Below the pieces are notes generated by a model. The model had not been told where the DNA came from. It searched no databases and saw only the letters and a list, made by a program, of their open reading frames with translations. 64,000 nt of DNA. It comes from Undaria pinnatifida. Its lineage: Eukaryota > Sar > Phaeophyceae > Laminariales > Alariaceae. The position numbers were made by a program, and so were the translations under genes. Below are positions 1 through 13,700 of the stretch, piece by piece. Position 1 is the stretch's first letter. Every line of letters starts with the position of its first letter. The stretch covers positions 7,839,103 through 7,903,102 of the forward strand of contig JABAKD010000024.1 in NCBI GenBank assembly GCA_012845835.1, in the 5' to 3' direction.

Positions 1-198
1 CATCGGTACTATACTCAATAGTGCCGGTGTCCGGTATGCTGCCAATAATGTTGGTTTGCATAGACCGGCACTATTGGGAGACCCCGACTGCTGTACTTTA
101 CCTTGTTACAAATGGCCTGCTACGCGAGTTGCTATCATAGCGACAGTTTACGATCTTTCATTTGCTCGTGCTTTTGTGCAATCCTGACCCTTTTGCAG

Positions 199-3100
199 CT
201 GTCTGCCCTGGCCAAAGAAAAGGCAGCTGGTGCCGCAGCAGGAAGGAGGGAGGCAGAAATGGAATCACAGGTACGGTTTTTGTTGAATATATGTATACCT
301 AAAGTAGATAATAAGGTACATATTTCGTCCAGCGTTCTATGCCACTGTTTCTAGCTTGCGCAATGCGAATGGACGGCCAACGTGATATCGTAACGTCAAT
401 GTATTTGACGCTGTCTAAACGGCCGCTTCATGACGAATACCGACGGACAACATAGCATTGTTGGCCCCTTTTCCAGCTCCTAAAAATATGATATTCTAGT
501 TCCAAGTGGTTTGTCCTCTTAACGGGAATGCGATGCTAAAAGGGTGAAGGGCGCGACTATGTTGTACCGGCGCGTCATATGTTTTGCAGACTTCATTCTT
601 GGTACGCGGCGCCTTGCCGTCCCCGCGCCTGCATAAGAAAAAATGCCGGTGACTCATGCTTTCCAGCGCGAAAGGAGGCACCGGAACACTATCGCGGTAC
701 AGCACGTGTTACATTTGGATTGCACGACTTCGTGGTACCGCCGTTTGGCACCTACGCTCTGTTGGAGTGTCTTGCATATATTATACCAGGCACTATATGG
801 ATTACGTTGAGTATACACACGTGACCTGTGAGTTTGACCAATTTCGTGCTAAGTTTCTTTTGTCATCCTCGTGACAATGAAGATGATGTTGGTTGCCATC
901 AGCTGCTGTGAGAGTTGCACCACCGTGTTGGAGATTCAGCCCCATAGTGTGTACGAACACACTTCAACTGCGGGGCACGCCCGATGCGGCGTCTGTTGCG
1001 TTTTACCTGGTATTACACTACGCTCAGATTGTGTATTTTCGATGGGTTGTTCTTGTGTGCTGCTTGGCTTCATACTTTGCTCTGCTTTTCGAAAAACACG
1101 TGGTGGTTACCTTGTGTGGGCACTTTCCCCCACACTAAGCTGCACTGCACTGCACTGCACTACACTGCACTTTATTGCTGTACTACACTGCAATGCTCTA
1201 CACTGCACTACACTAAAATACACTACACGGCTGCATACACTGCGCTGCACTGCACCACACTGCAATGCGTTACAATACTACACTGCACTGCGCTGTCAAT
1301 GCTACAGATGTCTGAGCTTACGGACGCCTGTGAAGCCCTCACCCTGGACAAGGAGCAACTCGCGCTTGAAAACGAAGAGTTGCAGGCAAGCTGGCTGGGC
1401 ATGGGCGTGTGCGTGCAGTTGACTCTTGTGGATTTTGCGGTTTGTATTTGCTTCCCGTGTGCGAAGATTTTCTGTCTCGCCGCCTTTAGTTTCCTGCCGG
1501 TCTCTTGAACCGAACGTATGGTCGATTGAAGTCGGTTGAAGTTGTGCAATAGTTGTGGCCCTAACTCTGCATTGTCACGCCTGGTATTCATGACGGAACA
1601 CGAACTCGACCGTGTTGCCTCCCGTCTGGAGGTATGTTCGGTCGTGCCGCTTTTTTATTCCAGGCAGTGTCTTGTGCCGACCGTATCGTCAGCTAATGTT
1701 GTACAGTTATCGTAGCCGAGGCACGTCATTGGTCATCGTTGTCATCTACCTGGTACTTGAGTATCTGGTGTTCATGACGGAATGCGAACTCAGCGTTTGA
1801 CGATGCTCGAAAATGCAGGAGAGAATGGATGAGCTAGTGGGGGAACTGGCCTCGACCAAACTGGACATGGAACATGCTCAGCTTAGCGCCAAGGAAAACG
1901 AAGCCGCGGCCCGAGCTTTGAGGTATGACACTTCGAGATATTATTTCGTATGGCTTCATCCGGCTGTGAAATGAGAGGGAAGACATGACCAATAGAAATG
2001 ACGATTACGCGGGCTGCAAAATTAGTAGATGAACGGATGGCACCTTTTATCATTCATGCCATTCCTTCATGCCATACCTTCATAGTCATACCCTCATGTC
2101 TTATACATTCATGTCGGACTCCAATTCAAGGGGATGTACGACACACGCGAATATGCTCTGATGTTATACGCTGCCCGCTCGCACTATGTTAAGACCGCGC
2201 GATCCATTGTTATATCGCTATATCGCTAAACATGGGTTCCCTGAGGGTCAAGCTGTCAATAGTAAAGGTTTCGCTAGTACAGTAGGAACTCGTGCAAGAG
2301 GATGTTTATGTATGTGGTCAACTGTCAACCTGATGAACTTGTGTGCGTCGGTGGTCGGCGGACACTTGAGGCAACTCCAAAGGTGTCCCTACTTTTGACG
2401 CGGTCATAACCAGAAATCCTAACAGTACCTCTTGAATTATGTCACACGTGTACAGGATGAGCGGCTTTTTCACCTTTTTGCCACTGGGGTGTGGATGGAC
2501 GCGGTCGGTGCTCCTTTGCATTTCTTGAATAGCAGGCGTGGCACACCCATCGTAGTTTTTCCCCCGCCGCATGTATGCAGTCCTTTTTTCAGTTCTTGAA
2601 TAGAAATCTTGAATATAAAGCGTGGCACATCGAACGCAGTTTTTTTCCCCCCTGCATATATACAGCTAAGTTAGCGTTTCTTGAATGGGTGGCGTGGCGC
2701 ACCGAACATCTATATTTTTCCACCGCATATGTGCTGTCCATTTTGCATTTCTTGGAACACCAGGGGTAGAGCACCGAATAGAGTTTTGGTTGCCCGCCGC
2801 ATTTGCACAGTGAATTCATTAATACCTGGAGCCATGGCAATTATTGAGCACGAGGCGTGGTGCAACATTTTTCTTTTTTTCCCCCGCTGCTTGTGTTTCG
2901 TGGTTTCTCTTAGCGATGCGGGAGGCGCCGGTGGCGATGGTGGCGTGAACGTGAAACTGCTAGCAGAGCAAAACATGCAGCTCAAGGAGGGACTCAAGCG
3001 GTTGCACACCCGCAGCATCGCGGAGAAGACCGATGTAAGAACAGCGTGATTCGTCTATTAATGGTAGTCTTGTACACTTTGGGATTTGGTTGGAAAAATG

Positions 3101-6023
3101 GCGACACGAAGCAATCGGGGTTGCTGAGTTAGAGGCTGTACCGGAGCTACGGTTTAAGATAATCTCCGACACGCGCGCAACATGATACTAGTCGTACTGC
3201 TGCGCGCTCCCATGAAGCGGTTGTTAATATCGCATATCGCACCTGGCATAGTGTTGGTGGCTATACTTGGGTTCCGAAGGGATTAAACAGGCCAAACCTT
3301 TTAGTGCTAGAAGTAACGGCAAAAGTTATCCCACAGTAACCCCAAGTAATTTTCCCCAAAAAGCGTGGGTGCAGTGCTAAAGACGTTGCGGTGAACACGT
3401 TCGTCAGGAAACCCGTTCCTTCACAAATTGCTGTTAGTACCTAGTTATTTTCCCGTTTGCAACCCCGTACGGCTTTTGACTAGTCTACAACCGTAGCTGC
3501 CGCTTGCGAACTGGCCATGAGCTCTGTGGGGCGGTGCGTATGGAGGTGTTATTACCAGTGACCCCTTAATATAGTGCGCACACGTTTTTGGGAACTAACT
3601 ATTCGGGAATGTGTGATATAACTTTTGCAGCACTGCTGTAGTAAGAGGGTTAGACTAATGGTGTTGCACTGGTGTTGCATGTTCGTAGGTTTGCGGGTAT
3701 AAAGCGCCAGATTTGTTTGGTTTGGTTTGCCCAAGGCAGCGCCCTCGTGGTGAAGGCAATTATCGCGCTCATTTTCTTCTTACCCCATGCATGTCACACA
3801 TACATTTTATACGCCGTTGCTGTAACAGCTGACGAAGGCTATTCGAGCGTTGCAAAAGGACGTGGCGTCGAATGCTGCGCTTCACGAAGAGGTCGACAAG
3901 CTGCGCTCCTGGAAAGAAAGCAAGGCAAAGGAGATCAAGGAGCTCATGGAACAGGTCGGTCGGTCGGTCGGGATACGCTTCCGGCTGATTGCTGAGTGCA
4001 GGCAAATGCAGTGTTGTAGACGCTAATATTCTCGAGCGCTTTACTTGAACCCCTTTAGAACCGCACCCGCCTTTTGGGCACAGACTGCTAGGAGTTGGAA
4101 TACTGAAAGGGTTAACACGGAATTGGTGCCCTTGAAGATGATTAACGTGTACATGGTACGAAGTATAATGGTGCTGAATTGCGTAATCACAGATAACCAA
4201 GACGGTGTGCCGGTAAGTGCGTCGTCATCGTGCCATTCGTCCCGTGCGAAGTGATGTTGCGAGTCCGCTTGAAATGCGCGTCAATTCGTGAACCCTAACC
4301 TTCCTTGCTGATGGGTTTTGCTTGTCATGCCGTGTGTTTGTCCCCTGTCCCAGCTTGACGTGAACCTTACCATTCGTTTACGGTGGGTTTTACTCTCATC
4401 TCCGTGTGTTTATTCCCTGTCTTAGCTTGACGATAACCTTAGCTTTCCTTGATGATGGGTTTTGCTGCTCTTGTCACGTGTTTGTGTCCTGCCCTAGCTT
4501 GACGAGAGCAAAGCCTACGAGGAGATGGTGGAGGCGCTTACGACCAAAAACTTGGAGCTTGGCGAAAAATGCGGCGAGCTGGAGGCGATTATTGCTGATC
4601 TCGAGTCGTCTGTGGAACTGTCCGAGGAGCTCGAAATGGAGCAGGCGGAAGAGATTCAAGAGTTGCAGGTACCTATCATACTAAATAACATCGCAAAACA
4701 ACATTGCGAGTAGTAACATCAGTATACTTAACATTACTTACAAGAGCTGCAGGTGTCGTAGTACCTCCTAAAAAGCACCACAAAGCAATGGTATCAATAT
4801 ACATACATTGCTAAACAAGAGCTGCAGATGTTTCCTTAACACCATAGAACGCTAAGCCAATACCATCAGTATACTTATATTACTAACTGCTAATTACAAG
4901 AGCGACGGCGCGCGATCGAGCGAGCCAGCGAAGCGACGGCGCTCGATGGGCGAAAGATCAAGGCCGCCAACAAATTGCCGAGCGAACGGGCGTCTGACAA
5001 TCGACGGTCGCGAGCGAACAGCCGGCGTAATACTTGTAGTGTTTGATTATGATCTCACATGGCCTTGCCGACTTCTTCCGCTGTCGACCGAAGCGCGAGC
5101 GGCTGTTTCTGCGGATGTGATGGTGTACCTGACGATTTGATACCACTGTATCTGACGTAAGTCGAAGTAAAGAGTCGTACAAAAAAAAATCCCGTTCTGT
5201 TGATGCCGAAGCTTGCAGTAACATTAAACCGCCCCTGGATGCTGGCTTGTGTGCCTGTGCTTGTGCTCTACTCGTTGACCTGCAGCGCAAGCTGACGGGA
5301 GGTGAAGTGAGCTGACACGACGAGAAGCCCGCCCTTTCAATTTGTCACCAGGGAGTTGTACTTGACACGTTGATACCGCTGTACCTTTGTACCTGGTGAG
5401 TATTAATAGTAGTCTATACCGTCTTGACGATGCCGAAGTTTACAGTAAAGTGTATCCCACCCTGCTTGCTGGTGCTGGTTGTGTGCTTCTGCGTGCCTTT
5501 TGCCTCGCTCGGCTTGCAGCGCAAGCTGGCGGGAGGTGAAGTGAGCTTGCACAACCAGAAGCTCGCGCTTTCATCTGTCATCAAGGAGCTCAATGACACC
5601 AAGCAAACCATCGACCGCTTCAGGTATGGGTTATATCATATTCTCCGTGGGTAATGCGTAGACATGCCTACAGGGCACACCAGACGTAGTGTCCCACGCT
5701 GGGTTCTTATTTGGGAGGGTGCGCTCTACACTAGGTTCAGTATAACGGCTAAACGATTTATTATTTTGTAACTGTGTTCTCAATCTGCCTTTCTTATTAC
5801 CCAATTTTTGTGTGAGGTGTGCTGTACTGTAGTGCAGTTCCCTTTACATACTGGTACTACGGTGCACGTGTAGATTTGTGCGTGCTTTTTCTTCCGCCGG
5901 GACGGTTTTTAGCCTTTTTTGTGACCACGGGCTAGATTTCAGGGAACTGAGCTAATGTTTTATGGACATCGTTATCATCATCGTCCTTATCGTCATCATC
6001 ATCAACATCAGCATCGCCATGCG

Positions 6024-6060
<37 letters not shown>

Positions 6061-7763
6061 CCATCTTCGTCATCACCATCATCATGTCATCGTCATCGTC
6101 ATCGTCAATGTTATCATCATCGTCGTAATCGTGATCATCGCCATCATCAGACAGACTGTCGTCGATCGTCGGCCATAGAGTTTGTGTGGGTATTGTAGCA
6201 TTCCCTATTGCAGTGTTTCGAGAGCTGCATTACCCCTTTCCCAACTGTTGAATTTTGATTGAAGTTTACCCCGTTAATACTCCTTTTTCGTTTTATTTTT
6301 CCTATGATGGGACTACAGCATTACAGTGCTGGACGAGTTATACCTACTGAGAATGAGAGGCCAGCCAATATCACCCGTTTACTGTGAGCGCACATCATTA
6401 CAAGCGCAGTAGCAGCAAGCTACATTCGTATGGTACAACCCCTTGCGCCGCTGTTGGGACACTAAACATACACATGTACAGTAGTATCTTGTAACCCAGC
6501 CGCCCGCGGTGCTTGGTATGGCCGGTGCTGCAACAGTTTTCCCCTCTATAATATAATCAAGATAAACGCGTAGAAAAACGTTGCCTACCTTTGGGTTCAT
6601 GGGGATGTCCCAGCAATACAGCAGTGCGGAGTACAAAGTTCAAGCATTAGGGGATGTCGCAGCAATACAGCAGTGCGGAGTACATAGTACAAACATTACG
6701 CCCAAGTGCACGCCTCAATCTGTGCATGCGTGTGATACATTTGACGTGGTGTGCGCTCCGTATGGAAACGTCATCGAAATCCTTTAAATGTCCCCCAAGG
6801 TGCTAACGTGATACTTGTAGGGGTTGTCGCGCCAATAAATGGTGGAGTATGCTTCATATCAGTCAAGTATATCAACCGCTAAATTATGTGCTTGCGCATG
6901 GTGTCTTTGATGTGATGCCTCTGGCGTGGTGTGCGCTCGGTGCTTAAACGACAGGGAGTACGCGGAACAGCTGAAGTCTTCCCGCGATGAGCTGGCTACG
7001 GCGTCGAACACAGACGTCGACAGCTCGGCCGCGGCGTACGCGGAGAAACGAACACTGCTCACGCAGAAGGCCTCCATGCAAAGGATGGCCACCGAGACGA
7101 GGAGGTGGGGCTATTCGTATTATTCGGTGCATGTAGCGTTTCCGTATGAGCAATCCCGACCGGTTTTCCGTTTTGACATGAATGAAACTAACTACCCTGG
7201 CAAATTGTTGCAGTGAGTATGTCGCGCGCAAGGCCGAACAACCATCCTGCTGCGTTGTAGGTTCGCCTGCTGATTTTTGTGATAGGGCGTTCGTGAGGAA
7301 TGTTCACACGAGTTATCGTTGTGTAACACGTACAGTAACGCGATCCTGGCCTGTTGGGTTTAGTTAATTAACCCTTTAACCCTTTCGAAGAAAGCAGTTT
7401 GTTCCCTAAAAGTTGTCTGCAGTTGTGAGGGGTTTACGGTTCGAGAGGTTGAACCTTCACAAGCCTCCACATACTCTGTTGTGTTGGGACTTTGGTTGTT
7501 TATGACCGATGTCTATCGATCAGGTAGAGGTGGCGCGGATAGCTGTGAGGCTGATCCGGAAAGTTGATATATCTATATATGTAGTGCATAAATATAATTC
7601 ATAGATGGCAACCTTTCCTTTCGCGCTTGGTCGGATGTTGGCGTCGCAGAGCGAAACTGTCGGAGCGGCTACTTCAGATCGGTCTCCTCGACGCGCAAGC
7701 TCGGTCCTCTCGCTTGTCCATGCTTATTCCTGGATCGCTGGCACTGGCGGAGACGGAGTTGAG
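199..7763 (+). CDS. DCTN1: Dynactin p150 exons: coiled coil 1 and start of the central domain
   Basis: These nine exons encode a heptad-rich helix that matches animal p150 CC1 in order. Exons 199-270 and 1308-1385 join as ...EMESQ-MSELTDACEALTLDKEQ, like the animal segment with TLDKEMA. Exon 2914-3034 carries LAEQNMQLKEGLKR (animal LEEQNARLKDAL). Exon 4498-4668 carries EEMVEALTTKNLELGEK (animal EMVEMLTDRNLNLEEK). Exon 5520-5623 ends in DTKQTIDRFR. Exon 7650-7763 gives LLDAQARSSRLSMLIPGSL, matching the start of the globular domain. In animals CC1 binds the dynein intermediate chain. Exon 3829-3954 has a GTCGGT donor and exon 7650-7763 a GTCAGA donor, both weak but phase-supported. Confidence 0.88.
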
Positions 7764-10700
7764 GTCAGACACACTGTAATGATTCGGCTGTAGCGAGGTT
7801 GACGTTGGAGACGGAGTTAAGGCCAGACACATTGTAACGGCGGTGGTTCCACTGTAGCGAGTTTGACGTTGGATCAGTGTTAGGCTGTCACCCTCGCTGG
7901 CGGTTGTGCTGGAATTTGAATCTCGGGTGGTCTATATTTTCTGCGCAGGGTTTTTAGCTGAGTCTTCTTCCGGCGCCGAAAGCGCAAGAGCGCGAGATAG
8001 CAAGATTAGATGACAGTCGACGAGAGGTGGGAATAATTAAACTCTTCGCGATATAAATGAAGTCGTGTACCGGGGGGGGAGAAGGGTGACATCTGTGACC
8101 ACGGCTTGTCAAGAAGCTGGAAAGTACAAGTGACGTCTTTCGATGAGTGCAGCGCATTCTCCGAGGACAGAAAGGCACGACAACGATAGCGACATACTGT
8201 GCAGCGAAGCCGACCGAGTACTTACTCCTCTGTGCACTTCGCCGGCTTCTTGGTGGCTTGCATTTGACGATAGTGTTTTCGTAATATGTTGTGTGGTAAC
8301 GGCATTACCGGCTTTTCTCTTGTCTCTTGCCATGTTTTCAACATGTTTCTTTTGTTCGTACCGGATATGTACTACGTACAAGGTTGCTTTATTTGTATTA
8401 TCTTATGGGTTCTACTCGCAAGGTGGCGTGTGGAGCGTATACTTGTTTGGGTGACTAAAGGGCAGGCTGTTCCGTCACTAAGCAAGCCTTCTACGTATAT
8501 ATATAGCGTTGAATAAGCAACATTATGCGTATTCTTCGATAATACATACTCCGGAGTATTAAACGCACAACCGCGCTGGGCATGGCTGGGTGGACAAGGT
8601 CCAGGCTTGGTTTGAAGAAGCAACCGCCATCGCTGCCCCTCAAACTTGCAGGCACACTGATGCAGACCTGAGCTTATGCAGGCTGGTAAGGAAAGCTTGC
8701 CTCGCCCTGGAGATCATCGAGCTCCCCGCGATAGAGTTCGTCGACGCCCTTGGCACGGCGGTAAGAAAAACCAACATAACATCGTCGTACTCACATGGGT
8801 CAAAAACATGGACGTATTACGCCGTTAATCCTCTTGGGAGTCCCGAGGGGAAAAACTATGACGGGACATATTATTGATTACAGCATCGGACACACGAGGC
8901 AAAGCGGGCGGGCTGCTGGCTTTCAGGGTGGTTAGTTGACGTTCCGATGTACTGTACAATAGTGCCAATAGTACGAACAGTATCAATAGTAATCAATCTA
9001 AGGAGTTTCGACACGCGCGCAGCATGGTGCTCGTAACATCATGTTGCTTGTCTTACTGCGCGCTCAGACTAGCCGGTCATAAAGGTCGCTCATCTCGAAT
9101 GCTTCGATAGCGTTGTTTTAGTCCCCGCAGATTTAAGGTCCTAGCTGGTGCCGTGCCGTCACGTCCCTTTATGGCAGTTTCGACCTTTCGTTTTCGCACC
9201 TTGTGTACGTACCTCATCTGAGTGAGTACGCGTTGGAAATCATGTGGAATGTTTTTTGGAGTTCTAGAAATGGCTTGGGTCGTGTCGCCACATTCCTGCG
9301 TTGCGCACCTCAAGGTCAAGCTGCAGGGATATAGGGGGGATATCTTGTTTCGATCATTTCCTTTCCCACCTATTATTCACTTTTTGCGCTAACGATGCCG
9401 TGTTGCAGCCTACCAATCTGACGAGCGATGAAGGAGGAGAAGAAGTGCAGCCCGACCCGACGCTGGATCGCGCGGCCTTGATGGAAGACTGCTCGCGTTT
9501 GGCCCTCGAGACGGAACAGTCCTTGCCCATCGCGCAGACCGTGCGGGAGGCGCTCGCTGTGCTCGATGCCACTGTCTTGGTTGCCGGCAGCAATATGTCT
9601 CCCGACGCGGTGTTAGCTGTGAGCGCGGAGGTCGCTTCCTCGGTTACCGAGGCGGAGGGACTTGTGGACGGTCTCTTGGGGGTCATTCAGGTCAGAACCC
9701 ATCTTGCATACCTGGTCAGGTTTTACTAGCTATCCTGTCTGCTTCGTATATCTATTCTGTTTTTCCTCCCTTTTTTGTTCGTTTTGCTGGATAAGCATCA
9801 TTTAAAAGAAGCCTGCCGTGGTTTTCCCCCAGATTACGCTCATTGTGCTAAACAAAAAAACACGTACGCTACGTTCATGCTCTTAAACGCCCGATTATGC
9901 TGAAACAATTGCTATCAATAGCGTCAAGCTATACATCGGTACATACGTATGTACATATAAACCCAATCTTCCAATAAAATGCTTTTTTCGGATGACGCAC
10001 AGCCGGGGCTCGACATTTTTTTCTTTCTCAGCTCTCTCTGGTGGTTCTGAATACTGCTCTTGGTGATTGCGCTCATCCGCGCGAGGTGGTGTCAGGTCGC
10101 TGACCTGACCTGGCCCACTCTGCAGAGTGCCGAAGCACGGGCGCTCGGTTTGACGATGCGTTTGGACAGCAATTGTCGTGGAGCATGTCGGTTCGCGTCC
10201 AGCCATATTTTCCACTTTTAGCAGTGTTTACAATACCCACCAGCATCTGCCACTTCCGGCAATATTTCCCACACCCAGCAGTGTTTGGCACATCTAGCAG
10301 CATTTGCCATCCAGCAGTATGTACCTTCACTCTGCTGGTGAGTTACATGTACGACATACGAAGGGTTACCCTTTTTGACAAACATTTTTTCCAACTGTTT
10401 TTTTTGCGTACCCCTTATATAAAAAATATTATCTTGGCACTTTTTCTTTCTCCTTCTCCCTCCCTAGTCGTAACTCAGATCATCCGTGGTTATGAAACTG
10501 GCTATTCTCCCCCCTCCCCGCTGCAGTATGCGCCTTCGTTTTTATCGCGAGAAGACGTCGACCTTTTCTTCCCTCGTCGACCCGCATCGGTTTCCCCCCC
10601 ACTAATTATACAGTAAGTAATATGCGCCGTTCATTCCAAGTAATACCGGTATGTGCCCCAAAACGTGGGTGGGGTTTATAAAGGGGTGAAGGCTTGTTCG

Positions 10701-13700
10701 TTTATCATTGCTGGCGCACGCGATTTCGCTGGTTTATATCCGATCACGGCAGGACGAGGGCGGACTTCCCCCGGCGGGGTGTGCAAGCACCGTCTCTGTT
10801 CTGTCAGCAACTGCCAAGAGTATCGGCATGCGTCGTTCCGCGGCCCTAGCTTCAGCCGCCACCGGCACTGGAAATGATGGTTCAGCTGACACTGTTGACA
10901 CCGTTCAAGGACGCAAAGGGAGCGAGGGAAGTAACGGAAGCATCGCGGCGGCCGTGGCTGCGTTTCAGGATTGCCTGATTTGCGCCAGGCGTGCTGTTCT
11001 CGCGGTAATGGGTGCGATCTTAAGGGTGAGTCGTGGCGTGTTGTTTTTCGAACGTCGCTTTTAGTACTGTAATAACTGTGGAATGCTTGACATGGGCCAC
11101 CCGCCACCCTACGCTTGTGCCATTTTGTCTCGAAACATGCGTACCGTTTTGGTGTAAAAATCAATATTAAATGGTCGTTATATTCACGGACAGACTGGTA
11201 CTGGTATACTGCTCTTGTAGTGCCGTACACAATAATGCTGCGTACCATAGTATTGTTTTTGTTGTGGGGAGGGAGAGGAATATAGACGGACTGGGCGGGG
11301 GGCAGTAGCTGTATCATCATGAGCAGAGCGTATGTTTTTCTTGCGCTACCGTTTGTACTGCACTGTGGTTTGCCACGGTGTGAAGGTATAAGGCAGTATG
11401 GACCTGGGGACCGACTAGTGCTATGCGGGGTGCCTATGCGGTGACTTGTGAAGCATGCCTTTCGAGTGCCATTTTATACTGTAGAACTGTGGTTCGTCTC
11501 ATATGCGATAGTCTTCGCCCATAAGCATGGAGCTAGTCCTTGCCGCCCCGTCTTGTAATCTTGGGGAGCACATGCTGCTGGTTATTCAGCCTTGCCGTTA
11601 TCGAATGTGTTGCTTGTTTGCGCAGTACTCATACTCATACTCGTGTCTATCTCGCGCACAAGTCAACGAGACGTTTGCCCTCTTGTTTTATTTCCAGGAC
11701 ACGCATGATTCGCGAATTTCCGTCGCAAATCTCAGCGCGCGCGAGGACGGACAGGCTGTGCTCTGGCAAACCACACGCGGGCTGTGGAGCGACCTGACGG
11801 TGAGTGCAACTTGCCTTGTAGTAGCTCCTTTGGAACTCCAGAGGGAAAACATAAATGGCATATTAATAGCGTATTAGTCTTATTAGTAGATACCACTGAC
11901 CACTCAAAACTACCCCGTGTCAGGGTTGCTGGGATAGGATATATATCCGAACTGCAATGCAAGGAGCTGTAACACACGTGCGCAGCGTGGTGATGTTTCT
12001 ATTGCCGCTCGCTTTTACTAGACGGTTGGTACCATTGCACAAGATTTCACGACCAGGCAAGTATGACGGTCGATTCTTTGATTGAAATCGTCGTTTTTGG
12101 GGTCGCTACACATCGCCCCCAAAGAGGCCAATAGCGCGACGAGACAAGTATGATTAAGGGCGATCGCCTCTGAACACTCCCAATTTCCCTCTATCTCCAC
12201 CCTCTCATGTCACGTCGTCTGTCGCACAATGTTTCATATTCGTAGTCTGTTTTCCTCCCAGCGTTTTGAGGACTGCTGGCGCATCTTAATTTACGCGTTC
12301 TATTGGCCAGCGTGCTACGTGGTGCCGGTTTGCTGCAATTCTCTAGGTCCCTTTCCCTGCGGCGGTAGCGTCCTGAGGATTACTGGGGCATATCGATTTA
12401 TGCGTTCTATTGGCCACCGTGCAATGTGGCACCGTAATGCTGTACTCTGATTTTCCCTTACGCGTTTCCCTTGTGAAAACGTAGGCCCTCAGGAGCGTTT
12501 CTAATGCCGGCGGCGCCAGGTGGTGCGACAAGCTAGAGCAACTGGCATCTGGTGAGAAAAACATGTGGCCGCTCGGTTTCTGAAAAATGACTGGGGGCAT
12601 GTGAATCAGGGGGGAACGTGCCCTGTCAAAAGCGTGTAAGGCCGAGAGTATTCAACACTGCGAGCTGGGCCAGCCAAAAAACGGACAATGTTTCCTAAAG
12701 CTCTACCGCCACAGCTTTTACGAGTTAGGTATTAAAAATTGGGAATGCTGACCCTGACACAACATTGCCTACGCACAAGAAAAGTTGAAAAAATATATAG
12801 ACAAATTGTATAGATATTTTCCCCGACTTGATCTCGCCGAGATATATGCGAAGAACTTAAAAGCACCAATTTTTCCACACTGAGTTCGTATAAAAGTCGT
12901 CGTTCCCGATCAAGGTGAATTTTGTTGGAGACAATGCTGAAGACTCGAAGAACGTCCGTAAGTTTAATTGCCCAATTCGCCACCCATCAAGAGATGTTAC
13001 CAAAACTCGATTCCATATATGAGCCGAGTGTTTTCGCCAAAAAATGGAGCAAACGACATTTCTGCGATGCACCGCTCAATTTTACGGTTTTCGATCTAGA
13101 TTATTAACCTCATATTTGGACCGCACGTGCAAACAAACCGAAAGTCGGCCTTTTTCTCTCTTTATGAAAGACAAGTCCTGGTCGCTTTTGTATTTTTTCG
13201 GATCGTTATTTCGGTAAAATCTCTCGGACCAAAAAAATAAATAAAGAAAAAACGGCTTTCGGTTTGTGGGTTGGTCCATGATCAACATCGTGTCCATAAA
13301 TCACACCTAAACCCGTAAAATTGAGCGGGGCATGGACAATCTTATTCTCTGGCAGTTACTTGGCTGGCCCAGCCCGTATAACCTAGTAGTCTGACACCAA
13401 TCAAGGAAAATTAGACCCTTTACACCTACACACACGTCTTTGGGAACATTTTTCTTGGAGTTGATATGGGATAGTTTGGCAGTGGTAAACGAACGGGTTA
13501 TGGGGCAAAGTTGGCAGCCTGTCATTCGGTGAAGGGTTTGTCTTCTGATATTTTCGCGTTTATGGCTTGCTGTTTGTCACCTACAATTCGAGCGCGATGG
13601 GATGGTACTGTTATAGTCTAAGGCAAATGGCGTGTTTTCTCTTTTACCTTCGTCGTGGTTTCTACTTTGCAAGTGTTGCGTTTTGACCACGCCAAAAAAA

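Noticed and set aside
871-1422. 183-codon plus-strand open frame at the left edge
   Set aside because: It crosses the ACTGC array and the start of a real dynactin exon in the wrong frame.
1553-1631. Possible extra dynactin exon with ELDRVASRLE before a GTATGT donor
   Set aside because: The only acceptor is far upstream and gives non-helical sequence. The block is duplicated at 1766, and exons 1308 and 1819 already join in phase with good homology.
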